DNA of 64,000 nucleotides from Paenibacillus tundrae (GCF_030812775.1 NZ_JAUSTI010000014.1:101752-165751); one strand, 5' to 3'. Positions 1 to 7,991 are shown, counted from the stretch's first letter. Numbers and translations: made by a program. The notes: a model not told the origin generated them from the sequence alone.

Positions 1-396
1 AAAATATTTATCGTTCACCTTCCCAAGATCCAGAGGACGAAGCTGTTGGTTAATCACCAGATCCACATAATCCTCCCACTGTCTTGGAATTCCCAGTGCA
101 CGCGCAAAATCATTGGTCGTTCCGAGTGGAAACACGCCTAATGGTGGACGATTCTCACGCTCAGCCATACCGTTGATGACTTCATATAGCGTCCCATCGC
201 CGCCAGCAGCAATAATCATATCGTATCCACGCTCAATGGCGAGTTCCGCTTCCCGGGTTGCATCTCCCTCACCCGTTGTTGCATGACATGAAGCTTCAAT
301 ACCGCCCTGATCCAAACGCTGCAAAATATCAGCCAGACGTTTCTTCATTTCTTCCCGGCCTGAGGTCGGATTATATATTAAACGAGCTTTTTTCAT
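1..396 (-). CDS. dagK: Diacylglycerol kinase, N-terminal part (runs off left edge)
   Basis: Lipid kinase of the DagK/YegS family. It phosphorylates diacylglycerol to phosphatidic acid at the membrane, recycling DAG released by lipoteichoic acid synthesis. Only the first 132 codons are in the window and the frame is still open at base 1. Visible motifs are the N-terminal strand KKARLIYNPTSG, the glycine motif AAGGDGTLYEV at about residues 63-73 that binds nucleotide, and LGTTNDFARALG at about 91-102. The ATG at 396 is preceded by an AGGTGG ribosome binding site. The lipid substrate is inferred from the family; YegS-like relatives with other lipids cannot be excluded without the C-terminal half. 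Confidence 0.9.
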   Translation of the reverse strand, partial: MKKARLIYNPTSGREEMKKRLADILQRLDQGGIEASCHATTGEGDATREAELAIERGYDMIIAAGGDGTLYEVINGMAERENRPPLGVFPLGTTNDFARALGIPRQWEDYVDLVINQQLRPLDLGKVNDKYF

Positions 397-1015
397 CTCA
401 TACGCCACCTATTCCACATTATGCATGAGTCTGTACGATCTCATTCTCATTAGCTTTCATTGTAAGCCTCTTGCGCTATCCAGAATTTACCCAATTCATC
501 CCATCCGTTAATCATGCCTTAACAATGTTGTTACCCTATATCTATGCTTAAGGAATTCCGTCTCATTCCCTAAGCCTTTATATTACATCATATCATCAAA
601 TGTGAACTTGTCCTAGCCTGCTAGCCACAAGTATTTTTTCAGATATATGGTTTGCTGACACAGTATATATATGTATACAGGTACATATTAACAAAGTAAG
701 TTGATTTAGAACAATCCCTTTGATCGTTAGGATACATATTCATCTATACCCACTGTCCCTATCATCTGACCTGCCTTGGATTTTGCCGAACAACATTTGA
801 GTGAAGTAAGTAAACCATCAATCTCTCCCATCAATCTTTCATTCTGCCCGTCTGAGTAGGAAATAGACCATGCTTCAACCAGTTATGCCTTCTATTTTTC
901 TATATTTTTACATAAAACCAGAATGGAACAACAATATAATCAATACTTTTCTAATATATTCATACTGCATCCTGCAACAATCTGACTAAAAAATCACATA
1001 TGAAGGAGTATCAAA
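397..1015. other. Intergenic region, A/T-rich, no gene seen
   Basis: This 619-bp stretch separates the divergent dagK and NPP1-like genes. I see no convincing ORF, RNA gene or palindromic operator in it. It must hold promoters for both genes, but none is clear enough to place. The NPP1-like gene has a GAAGGAG ribosome binding site just before its ATG. Confidence 0.5.
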
Positions 1016-1732
1016 ATGAAAAAATACTTACTCATGCTTATGGTTTCGTTATTAGCTTGCATTTCAATAGTCCCTACTGCTGGAGCAGCAGAGATTAATC
1101 ATGACCAAGTTACCGGGTTCCAAGAAGTCGTTCCCGCCACGGTAACCCAAAAAGCAGCCAAAAAGTTTCAACCCTATCTAAAAGTCTTCCACGGATGTGT
1201 GCCTTTCCCTGCAGTTAATCAACAGGGCGATACAAGTGCAGGCTTGCAAACTTCTGGTGCATCGAATGGTCAATGCAATTCAAGCTCGGGGCAAATTTAC
1301 TCCCGCTCGGCATGGCACAATGGTGTATGGGCAATAATGTATGCGTGGTATTTCCCTAAAGATTCCCCTTCTCCAGGACTCGGTCATCGTCACGATTGGG
1401 AAGGAATTGTTGTATGGCTAGATAATCCCGCAGCAGCCAATCCACAAGTCCTCTCAATTGCGTATTCCGGTCACGGGAGATTCACTAACGTTACACCAAA
1501 TAGCAGCAATATGAAAGGTAACAATCCGTTAATTAGTTATAATAGTACTTGGCCTCTTAATCACGAGCTCGGAATTACTGGGGTAGTTGGTGGAACGCAG
1601 CCTTTGATCGGATGGGATGATCTAACTCCAGCTGCACGGGATGCTTTAAACACTACAGACTTTGGAAGTGCTAACGTTCCAATGAACGATCACAATTTTA
1701 CGAATAACTTAAACAAAGCCTGGTTTCAATAA
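1016..1732 (+). CDS. Secreted NPP1 / Nep1-like protein (NLP)
   Basis: A 238-residue secreted protein of the necrosis-inducing (NPP1, NLP) family, best known from oomycetes, fungi and a few bacteria. Cytolytic members bind plant sphingolipids. Residues 1-24 form a signal peptide ending at AGA-A. The family heptapeptide GHRHDWE is intact at residues 123-129, and an Asp eight residues upstream (D116) matches the other metal-binding position known from NLPs. The mature part has two cysteines (C61 and C87), the type 1 pattern. Length fits the family. It is monocistronic, with a strong GAAGGAG site and a terminator 10 bp after the stop. Whether it is cytolytic or non-toxic cannot be told from sequence. 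Confidence 0.93.
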   Translation: MKKYLLMLMVSLLACISIVPTAGAAEINHDQVTGFQEVVPATVTQKAAKKFQPYLKVFHGCVPFPAVNQQGDTSAGLQTSGASNGQCNSSSGQIYSRSAWHNGVWAIMYAWYFPKDSPSPGLGHRHDWEGIVVWLDNPAAANPQVLSIAYSGHGRFTNVTPNSSNMKGNNPLISYNSTWPLNHELGITGVVGGTQPLIGWDDLTPAARDALNTTDFGSANVPMNDHNFTNNLNKAWFQ

Positions 1733-1742
1733 TTTAAACGAA

Positions 1743-1773
1743 AATAGGCTAAGCCATTAAGGCTTAGCCTATT
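1743..1773. terminator. Bidirectional intrinsic terminator
   Basis: A perfect 13-bp stem (AATAGGCTAAGCC and its complement) with a 5-nt loop lies between the convergent NPP1-like and chelatase genes. A T run follows on the minus strand (CTATTTTCG), so it probably serves both genes. Confidence 0.85.
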
Positions 1774-1802
1774 CACTATCCTATTATCCTACAGGAAATT
1801 TC

Positions 1803-2573
1803 CTAGCAGGCTCGCTCTAATAATATCCGAATCTGCCGTTCCAGCCACTGACCTAAGAGCGGATGTGGCAACAGTGTCTCACCGATATATGCATAACTCA
1901 GATCCTTCAGGCGCTCTGGAATAACGTTCATGGTGAAATAACCGGCACTCAAAAACAGCGGCGCCACGATCACTCGGCTCCCTCGCTCTTCACTCCAATA
2001 CTTCGCCTTATCATACACACTCTCCGGGTTAAGCAAAGCATAATCGGTGTGTGCTACACCACTAACTTCACGAACCCGTTCCGCAAGTGAAGCAATACCT
2101 GCTTCCCAGCGCTGACGGAAACCATCACGGATACTTCCATGACCCACCAGCAAAATCGTTTCATGCTCAGGCTCCTGTGATAGTGACTTCACCTTATCCC
2201 ACACCATAACAGCGATATCAGGGTCGTTATCGACCGGATAGCCGAAGTGTACCTTGGCTGTGACATGGAACGGTTCCAGATCAGTTTCGCGTTCTGGCGC
2301 GTCTTTGGCGCCAATCGCATACTCTATCTCATCCACATGCGTACTGCCTGAGGATACAAATAGAGGTACAACTAAGAGATCAGTAACGCCTTGTGCTTCC
2401 AGTCGGTCGATACCGTCCTGGATCAGGCGTCCTTCCACAAGTTCAAGAAAACCGGCTTCAACAGGCATAGCCTCAGGTAAGTTTAATTGAGCGATCGCGT
2501 CATCGACGGAGTCTACCCAAGTCTGCTCCTGAGAGCCGTGACTAATGATAAGTACACCCGGCTTCTTCATCAT
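1803..2573 (-). CDS. CbiX/SirB-type sirohydrochlorin chelatase family protein
   Basis: A 256-residue protein of the class II chelatase family (CbiX/SirB), which inserts Co2+ or Fe2+ into sirohydrochlorin for cobalamin or siroheme synthesis. It has two homologous halves: the N-terminal half opens with LIISHGSQEQTW, with the metal-binding His in SHGS, and the second half carries LLVGHGSIRDGFRQRWE. No other tetrapyrrole gene lies nearby, so the metal is not indicated. Its ATG overlaps the yerC stop by one base (TAATG), implying translational coupling and a two-gene operon. A second ATG follows immediately. Confidence 0.85.
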   Translation of the reverse strand: MMKKPGVLIISHGSQEQTWVDSVDDAIAQLNLPEAMPVEAGFLELVEGRLIQDGIDRLEAQGVTDLLVVPLFVSSGSTHVDEIEYAIGAKDAPERETDLEPFHVTAKVHFGYPVDNDPDIAVMVWDKVKSLSQEPEHETILLVGHGSIRDGFRQRWEAGIASLAERVREVSGVAHTDYALLNPESVYDKAKYWSEERGSRVIVAPLFLSAGYFTMNVIPERLKDLSYAYIGETLLPHPLLGQWLERQIRILLERAC

Positions 2574-2863
2574 TAGCGTCCCAGACGTTCCAAAGTCATT
2601 TTATATCCATCGTTACCATAGTTCAGGCAACGTTTAACGCGGGAAATCGTCGCAGTGCTTGCGCCTGTCTCCGCTTCAATCTGATTATACGTGTTGCCTT
2701 TACCAAGCATACGGGCAACTTCCAAACGTTGAGACATCGATTGAATCTCATTTACTGTGCATAGATCATCAAAGAACACATAACATTCTTCAATATCTTT
2801 CAGTGTTAAGATCGCTTCGAATAATTGCTCAATACTTTTATCATTTAGCTTTTTCAGCTGCAT
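2573..2863 (-). CDS. yerC: YerC/YecD family TrpR-related DNA-binding protein
   Basis: A 96-residue protein of the YerC/YecD family, a TrpR-like helix-turn-helix group common in Firmicutes. The HTH spans about residues 45-80, with the recognition part GNTYNQIEAETGASTATISR typical of the family. It probably binds DNA as a dimer; the target is unknown. It is the first gene of a pair with the chelatase gene, which overlaps its stop codon. Start ATG at 2863 is preceded by GGGGATGATG. Confidence 0.9.
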   Translation of the reverse strand: MQLKKLNDKSIEQLFEAILTLKDIEECYVFFDDLCTVNEIQSMSQRLEVARMLGKGNTYNQIEAETGASTATISRVKRCLNYGNDGYKMTLERLGR

Positions 2864-2985
2864 TTTATCATCATCCCCTAGCGGTTACTGTGTACCCCCA
2901 TTGTACGCATCCTGAGTTGGTATTTCAAGCGTTAACGATTTCACGCAGTGCAGAATAAAAATACATGTTACCGTTTTCAAAAGAA

Positions 2986-3125
2986 CTATTGTCCTCCCAC
3001 CGCGTACAACTCGTAATAATCCCGCAGTATATCCAGTTTTTCGCCTGTATATTCCCGATTAAATATGTAGGGTTTTAACCATCCTAATTGTTACAATTTT
3101 GTGTCGGAACTACCGAATGCGTCAT
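2986..3125 (-). pseudogene. Short coding-like stretch with a frame break, unidentified
   Basis: On the minus strand an ATG at 3125 with an AGAGGGG site opens a frame of 13 codons ending at TAG (3084). The next frame continues without a start as about 34 codons rich in charged and aromatic residues (FNREYTGEKLDILRDYYELY in the middle) and stops at 2986. Joining the two needs a single frame change near 3087. This reads like the remains of a small protein gene or one with a sequencing error. I do not recognise it; coding is inferred only from composition and the ribosome binding site. Confidence 0.35.
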
Positions 3126-3311
3126 AAAATCCCCTCTAATGCCCTGCGCCCAAATCCGCAAATATCCCGTTTTCCGTGACACCCGCCTACGCCGTCTCTC
3201 CGCGAATGACATACAGTATAGCAAAAGGGAGTTCCATCTCGGCCTTGTTATGTACGTTTGACACCAAGCTGAGGGAACGCAATTCCGAAATCCAACATAG
3301 AAGGAACGTGA

Positions 3312-3953
3312 TTGTTTATGCCACAGCATTATTATCACCGCCAGCCTACGCCACGGCAACGTCCGTCTTCCCACCCACATCGGCAACGGCAGGCTTATAC
3401 TTCAGCCTATGCACCGCCAGGGGTTATCCAACGTTCATTAAATGAAGCTCCGGTTCAATCCATGTATCCTGGCGTGGAACCCTATTATCCAAACTTCGCA
3501 GAGGTGGAAGCATCTGGACTGGTTCCTTATGGGCAAGGCGCACCTGCCCCTAATTTTTATGCCGGAGGCGCCCCAGTTAGTGCCCCCATTCCAGTTCCAG
3601 AACCTGCATCATCGGGTAGCTCTGGGTTCTCACTCGCCAACATCGGTGAATTAAAAGGAATGATCGACCGTTTCGGCGGTATTGATGGCATCATGAGCGG
3701 TATCGGCAAAATGCAAAAGGTTGTTGGCGGTATTCAACAAATGGCTCCAATGATGAAACTGGTGATGGGAATTCTGCCGTTTGGTAAAGGGAAAAACAAT
3801 AACAGCGAGGCAGATGCGGATTATGAGGAATATTCTTCGCCTCGGCCACGTAAACGCCGCAAAAAAACGACAACAACTCCTCGTCGCCGTAGCAACACGG
3901 TCAAACGCAAAACAAGTCCCACCAAACGTCGTCCCAAAAGTAGCAAACGTTAA
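3312..3953 (+). CDS. YqfQ-like protein with Pro/Tyr-rich head and basic tail
   Basis: A 213-residue protein resembling the YqfQ (VrrA-like) family of Bacillales. Residues 1-60 are rich in His, Pro, Tyr and Arg. A conserved hydrophobic block follows at about 105-155 (LKGMIDRFGGIDGIMSGIGK and QQMAPMMKLVMGILPFGKGK). The last 45 residues are strongly basic with runs of Lys, Arg and Thr. No signal peptide is seen and the role is unknown. Two starts compete: TTG at 3312, six bases after AAGGA, and ATG at 3318, twelve bases after it; spacing favours TTG. A terminator follows 10 bp after the stop. Confidence 0.75.
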   Translation: MFMPQHYYHRQPTPRQRPSSHPHRQRQAYTSAYAPPGVIQRSLNEAPVQSMYPGVEPYYPNFAEVEASGLVPYGQGAPAPNFYAGGAPVSAPIPVPEPASSGSSGFSLANIGELKGMIDRFGGIDGIMSGIGKMQKVVGGIQQMAPMMKLVMGILPFGKGKNNNSEADADYEEYSSPRPRKRRKKTTTTPRRRSNTVKRKTSPTKRRPKSSKR

Positions 3954-3963
3954 CGCCCGCTTT

Positions 3964-4000
3964 GGCACCTTCTTGAAGAAAGAAGGTGCCTTCATTTTTC
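3964..4000 (+). terminator. Intrinsic terminator of the YqfQ-like gene
   Basis: An 11-bp perfect stem (GGCACCTTCTT with AAGAAGGTGCC, loop GAAGA) is followed by TTCATTTTTC. Confidence 0.85.
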
Positions 4001-4012
4001 TCTATTTTAATT

Positions 4013-4051
4013 AAGAACTTATGTTCTTATTCATCTAAATTAAGGTATACT
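4013..4051 (+). promoter_or_regulatory. LexA-type SOS box and promoter of the alkC-like gene
   Basis: A palindrome AAGAACTTATGTTCTT at 4013-4028 contains GAAC-N4-GTTC, the core of the Bacillus LexA (DinR) box. A good -10 hexamer TATACT lies at 4046-4051, and a weak -35 (TTCTTA, 4024-4029, spacer 16) coincides with the right arm of the box. A repressor bound here would block the -35. The downstream gene is a DNA repair enzyme, which fits. SOS control is inferred, not shown. Confidence 0.65.
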
Positions 4052-4153
4052 ATATATGTTAACCCAACCATTGCGCATATTTAGTTGGTCGGACATATTG
4101 AACATAACCCATAACTGAACTTAGCCATTACATAAGAAACAAGGAGGCAGACT

Positions 4154-5239
4154 ATGGAGCTCTTTAAAGACAAATACACACCTGCATTATTAGAACACAC
4201 GGGTAAGCTACTGCATCAATTCCATCCCACCCTGGATACTCAGCGTTTTCACGATCTTGTCTTTGCCGAAGGCTGGGACACATTAGAGTTCAAGGGAAGA
4301 ATACGCAGAATTACCCTCTCGCTAACCGAAGTACTGCCAGATCGTTATGAGGAAGCATTACAAATTATTGAGCAGGCTGCACCGGACATGCGCGGCGTTG
4401 AGTATCTATTTGTACCCGATTATATTGAAGTTAACGGGCTTGAGCCAGAACACTATGCGTTGTCCATGAAGTACTTAACCGTCTTCACACCTTATTCCAG
4501 CTCGGAGTTCGCGGTACGCCCGTTTATTGAACGTTATCCCATTGAAACGATGAAGCATTTGATGGAATGGACAGGCAGTTCGAACGAGCATATCCGTAGA
4601 TTAGCAAGCGAAGGCAGCCGTCCGCGTTTACCATGGGGCTCGAAGCTCCGAAGTTTAGTCAGCGATCCTTCACCAGCACTCCCTATTCTCCATGCATTAA
4701 AACAAGACGATTCACTCTATGTGCGTAAAAGTGTGGCAAACCATCTCAATGACATCTCGAAGGATCATCCTGACCTGGTTCTCGATCTCGCATCTACTTG
4801 GTATGGGCAGCATGAACATACCGACTGGATTGTACGTCACGCGTGTCGTTCCCTACTCAAGCAAGGACATGTACAAGCACTGCGTTTATTCGGTTATCTT
4901 GAACAGGACGCCATTCATATTGAACATCTAACGCTTGCGCAGGAGACCGTAGCTATCGGTGAAGAACTTCATTTTTCGTTCGATGTGGTAAATGAGAGCG
5001 GTGAAGCACAGATGCTGCGGATTGAATACGAGATGGGCTATATGAAGGCAAATGGCAAACAGGCACCCAAACGGTTCAAATGTTCTGATAAGGTATACCC
5101 ACCAGGAAGAACCCGAGTAACTACGAAGCAATCGTTCAAGGTGATTACCACGCGAAAATATTATGCCGGTCTGCACACGCTAACCATTATTGTGAACGGG
5201 GTAGAGACAGCCGCTGCTTCTTTTGTAGTGGAAGTGTAG
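4154..5239 (+). CDS. AlkC-type DNA glycosylase (HEAT-repeat, with C-terminal Ig-like domain)
   Basis: A 361-residue DNA alkylation repair protein of the AlkC/AlkD HEAT-like superfamily. These enzymes remove N3-alkylated purines without flipping the base. Residues 1 to about 245 form the helical repeat part with the AlkC-like signature RLASEGSRPRLPWG at 149-162. Residues about 253-361 form an Ig-like beta domain, as in the AlkC subgroup that carries this extension. ATG at 4154 follows AAGGAGG at 8 bp. It is a single gene with a LexA-like box in its promoter. AlkD proper lacks the C-terminal domain, so AlkC is the better call; substrate range is inferred. Confidence 0.85.
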   Translation: MELFKDKYTPALLEHTGKLLHQFHPTLDTQRFHDLVFAEGWDTLEFKGRIRRITLSLTEVLPDRYEEALQIIEQAAPDMRGVEYLFVPDYIEVNGLEPEHYALSMKYLTVFTPYSSSEFAVRPFIERYPIETMKHLMEWTGSSNEHIRRLASEGSRPRLPWGSKLRSLVSDPSPALPILHALKQDDSLYVRKSVANHLNDISKDHPDLVLDLASTWYGQHEHTDWIVRHACRSLLKQGHVQALRLFGYLEQDAIHIEHLTLAQETVAIGEELHFSFDVVNESGEAQMLRIEYEMGYMKANGKQAPKRFKCSDKVYPPGRTRVTTKQSFKVITTRKYYAGLHTLTIIVNGVETAAASFVVEV

Positions 5240-5272
5240 AGCTACAGCATAACGCAGCGACAAACTAAAAAG

Positions 5273-5319
5273 TTATGCACATCTTATTTGCTGCCGAAAA
5301 CTTATTCACATGTGGATAC
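5273..5319. repeat. Cluster of three DnaA-box-like 9-mers
   Basis: Three matches to the DnaA box TTATNCACA lie within 47 bp: TTATGCACA at 5273-5281, TTATTCACA at 5302-5310, and TGTGGATAC at 5311-5319 (GTATCCACA on the minus strand). The last two touch head to head. They lie between the convergent alkC-like and corA genes. Confidence 0.5.
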
Positions 5320-5350
5320 AATTGATCTCCCTTATATACAAGAATCATAA

Positions 5351-5411
5351 AGGCCACCTGGCAACCGATCTCCCGACCGTTAATACCGTCTGAGATTTTG
5401 CCCTGTGGCCT
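5351..5411 (-). terminator. Probable corA terminator
   Basis: A 61-nt imperfect inverted repeat: an outer stem AGGCCAC/GTGGCCT, then GGCAA/TTGCC and ATCTC/GAGAT. On the minus strand it is followed by TTATGATTCTT, moderately T-rich, and lies 31 bp after the corA stop. It may also work for the convergent gene. Confidence 0.55.
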
Positions 5412-5442
5412 ATACTGATGTGATGTTCGGAATTTTACGCTA

Positions 5443-6402
5443 TCACTTGAACCATCCGCGCTTCACAAACCATGCCACCATACTGCCGCCTAGCACAAAC
5501 ATCAATAATAGCACCGCACCATACCCAAATTTCCACTGTAGCTCAGGCATATAAGCAAAATTCATCCCATAAATACCCGCGATCAGCGTAAGTGGCATAA
5601 ACACCGTTGTAATCACCGTGAGTGTTTTCATAATCTGATTCATTCGATTGGAGTTCAGCGAGATGTAGCTATCACGCAGATCTGCTGTCATCTCTCGATC
5701 AGCCTCAATCATATCCGTCAGCTTGAGCAAATGATCATAGATATCTGTAAAATACGCTGTATGCTCTCCTGTACGCTGCACATGTTGGGAATTAATCACT
5801 CGGTAGAGCAGATCCCTCATAGGGACTACCGTCCGTCTGAGCTTAAGCAGCCGGCTACGCAGGTCGAACACCTGGTTCATCAGATCCTCCACGGACTCCC
5901 TGCCACCCCGGTTCTCCAGATCTGCTAGCTCATCCTCTATGGCAAACAAGGACGGAAAATAATGATCGACGAGTTTGTCCATCACAGTATAGGCTGCAGC
6001 TACCGGGCCGCGAGCCCAGATCGTTCGTTCATGTGCGTGATGCAATAACCGCTCCCAGGCCTCATCGACCTCTTCAAGTACACCGTGGTGGAATGAAACT
6101 AAGAAGTTAGTTCCTAGAAACAAGTCCACCTCTTCCGCTTCCAACGTGACTGGATTCAAGGCATGTAACACAAGAAACTGTAAATTATCATAATAGTCGA
6201 GCTTTGGACGCTGCAATACATGCAGACAATCTTCTATTGCTAATGGGTGAAAATGAAAATATGTATCCAGCATACGGCTTTCTTCTTCCGTAGGCTGGTT
6301 AAAATCTGCCCATACCCAGGCGTAATCGTTCAAATCTAGCTCTGCAAGTGGCACATTTACGGAGACTCGATGATCTCGTGTAATCGCGAGTGTACGTATC
6401 AT
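5443..6402 (-). CDS. corA: CorA family magnesium/divalent cation transporter
   Basis: Mg2+ (Co2+/Ni2+) channel of the CorA family, a pentameric inner-membrane protein. The acidic, helical cytoplasmic part occupies about residues 1-255. Two C-terminal transmembrane helices follow, the first ending with the selectivity signature YGMNFAYMPEL and the second close to the C-terminus, which ends in KRGWFK. Length (about 319) is normal. The start is unsure: ATG at 6402 begins MIRTLAITRDH as in relatives, but a GTG four codons upstream (6414) has a slightly better spaced AGGA. It is monocistronic, with DnaA-box-like clusters on both sides. No M-box riboswitch was recognised upstream. Confidence 0.93.
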   Translation of the reverse strand: MIRTLAITRDHRVSVNVPLAELDLNDYAWVWADFNQPTEEESRMLDTYFHFHPLAIEDCLHVLQRPKLDYYDNLQFLVLHALNPVTLEAEEVDLFLGTNFLVSFHHGVLEEVDEAWERLLHHAHERTIWARGPVAAAYTVMDKLVDHYFPSLFAIEDELADLENRGGRESVEDLMNQVFDLRSRLLKLRRTVVPMRDLLYRVINSQHVQRTGEHTAYFTDIYDHLLKLTDMIEADREMTADLRDSYISLNSNRMNQIMKTLTVITTVFMPLTLIAGIYGMNFAYMPELQWKFGYGAVLLLMFVLGGSMVAWFVKRGWFK

Positions 6403-6530
6403 AAAATAGACCACGTCCTTGTCCTAGTATCCTTTACGTTATTGTACAATTTAATCATCATATCGTCTCCTGCAACCGCCTGCTAGTCCTTGCTACGTAG
6501 TAGAAGCTCCTACGAACACGACAACAAAAA

Positions 6531-6549
6531 AAGCCAACCCTGTTGGCTT
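6531..6549 (-). terminator. Intrinsic terminator upstream of corA
   Basis: An 8-bp stem AAGCCAAC/GTTGGCTT with a 3-nt loop, followed on the minus strand by TTTTTTTGTTG. It should end minus-strand transcripts coming from the pit direction and so insulate corA. Confidence 0.75.
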
Positions 6550-6559
6550 CTCTCATTCC

Positions 6560-6721
6560 CTATCCACAGTTTCCTGTATCCACAGGATAAATATCTTTTG
6601 GTTTATCATTCCACGGATGGCTATCCACATATCCAGCCTGTCCACACGTTCATGCACAGGCGTCTCTTCTTTTTGGTTGTATAATTATCCACATATCCCG
6701 ATATTCACAATGTTATGAACA
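6560..6721 (+). repeat. Cluster of seven to eight DnaA-box-like 9-mers
   Basis: Within 162 bp the plus strand has CTATCCACA (6560), GTATCCACA (6576), CTATCCACA (6621), CTGTCCACA (6638), TCATGCACA (6650), the perfect TTATCCACA (6685), ATATTCACA (6701) and a weaker TTATGAACA (6713). All point the same way, and most differ from TTATNCACA by one base. No gene is seen here. The density is far above what I see elsewhere in the window except at 5273-5319. A DnaA-binding role is inferred. Confidence 0.55.
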
Positions 6722-6773
6722 ACTGTGACTAGCTTGTCCGTCATGATTAGGAACATTTTTCTTATTAGTACGT

Positions 6774-6979
6774 GTTCAAAAAGGTCGGTTTTCAGTACCA
6801 AGAAGATGGGATGAAGATAGAAATGGAGTAGCGGAGCGTAGATTAAGCTACGTGAGCAACTACATTGTTTCCGAAGGAAACAAACTCCGTAAGCATCCCA
6901 CTTATTTCGGCTGAATCCCATATTCGAAGCTGAGATGCAGCTTGCGCATCCTTCGTAATCAAAAGCGGACTTTTTGAAC
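6774..6979. repeat. MITE-like palindromic element, 206 bp
   Basis: The ends are imperfect inverted repeats of about 25 bp: GTTCAAAAAGGTCGGTTTTC on the left and, read inward on the other strand, GTTCAAAAAGTCCGCTTTTG on the right. Internal inverted segments can also fold (for example TAGATTAAGCTACG and TTTCCGAAGGAAA). It codes for nothing convincing and starts 8 bp beyond the pit stop codon. The structure fits a small non-autonomous mobile or REP-like repeat; other genomic copies cannot be checked here. Confidence 0.7.
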
Positions 6980-6987
6980 AACCTCTA

Positions 6988-7977
6988 TTAGAAAATGATC
7001 CAGTACAGCAAACCTGCTAATGCAGCAGTAATTGGAATCGTAATGAACCAGGTAATAATGATCCGTCCAGCCAGTCCCCATTTTACGGCAGAGAAACGTT
7101 TAGCAGAACCAACACCCAGAATTGCAGATGTGATTGCATGCGTTGTACTTACCGGAAGATGTAGTAACGTCGCAGTGAAAATAACGGAAGCCGCTGACAA
7201 GTCTGCAGCAAAACCATTAATCGGTTCGATTTTAAAGATCTTGGTTCCCATCGTTTTGATGATTTTCCAACCACCAATGGAAGTACCAAGTGCCATGGCT
7301 GTTGCTGCAGAGATTTTAACCCACAGCGGAACCTCCAAATGGTCTTGTACTTTGGCTGCAACGAGAGCAAAGGTGATAATACCCATCGCTTTTTGTGCAT
7401 CGTTCGTACCGTGCGTAAACGCCTGTAGTGCCGCTGTGAAGATCTGTACCGTACGGAACCCTTTGTTCACGTTATGCGGACTGCGTTTAGCGAAAATGTA
7501 TTTGAGAATAATCATGACCACATAACCTATGGCAAACGCAATCAGAGGTGATAACAACAAACCTCCGACGATATCAATAAATCCACTCCACTTCACTTTG
7601 TCCGATCCTGCACCCACGAACACAGCTCCTGCCAACGCTCCAATCAGTGCATGAGAGGATGAAGAAGGAATGCCGAACCACCAGGTTACAAGATTCCAGA
7701 TAATTGCCGAGATTAAGGTGACGATGACGACCTCAATCCCGTTATCTAGCTTGGTGGGGTCAGTCACACTCCCCCCAATCGTCTTCGCAACACCCGTAAA
7801 CATCATTGCACCGACAAAGTTCATCACGGCTGCGAGCAGAATCGCACGTCGCGGCGTCAGTGCCCGTGTGGATACCGAAGTGGCAATGGCGTTCGCCGTG
7901 TCATGAAACCCGTTGATGAAGTCAAACGCCAGTGCAAGGAAGACGACTATACCTAATACCCAAATCGTTGTTTCCAT
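6988..7977 (-). CDS. pit: PiT family inorganic phosphate permease
   Basis: A 329-residue low-affinity phosphate (metal-phosphate:H+) symporter of the PiT family in the cell membrane. About ten transmembrane segments are visible. The two PiT signature halves are present: GFHDTANAIATSVSTRALTP near residue 23 and GTNDAQKAMGI near 190. The start ATG lies 14 bp after the stop of the DUF47 gene, with GGAGCC just upstream, so the two are cotranscribed, a widespread pairing in which DUF47 proteins help or regulate Pit. A MITE-like element abuts the 3' end. Confidence 0.95.
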   Translation of the reverse strand: METTIWVLGIVVFLALAFDFINGFHDTANAIATSVSTRALTPRRAILLAAVMNFVGAMMFTGVAKTIGGSVTDPTKLDNGIEVVIVTLISAIIWNLVTWWFGIPSSSSHALIGALAGAVFVGAGSDKVKWSGFIDIVGGLLLSPLIAFAIGYVVMIILKYIFAKRSPHNVNKGFRTVQIFTAALQAFTHGTNDAQKAMGIITFALVAAKVQDHLEVPLWVKISAATAMALGTSIGGWKIIKTMGTKIFKIEPINGFAADLSAASVIFTATLLHLPVSTTHAITSAILGVGSAKRFSAVKWGLAGRIIITWFITIPITAALAGLLYWIIF

Positions 7978-7991
7978 TATTCTCTGGCTCC

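Noticed and set aside
3084..3386. 100-codon minus-strand frame
   Set aside because: Mostly antisense to the YqfQ-like gene; only its last 13 codons, with their own ATG and ribosome binding site, were kept as part of the broken small ORF.
6685..6981. 98-codon minus-strand frame behind pit
   Set aside because: It is made almost entirely of the MITE-like element and part of the DnaA-box cluster, with no ribosome binding site.
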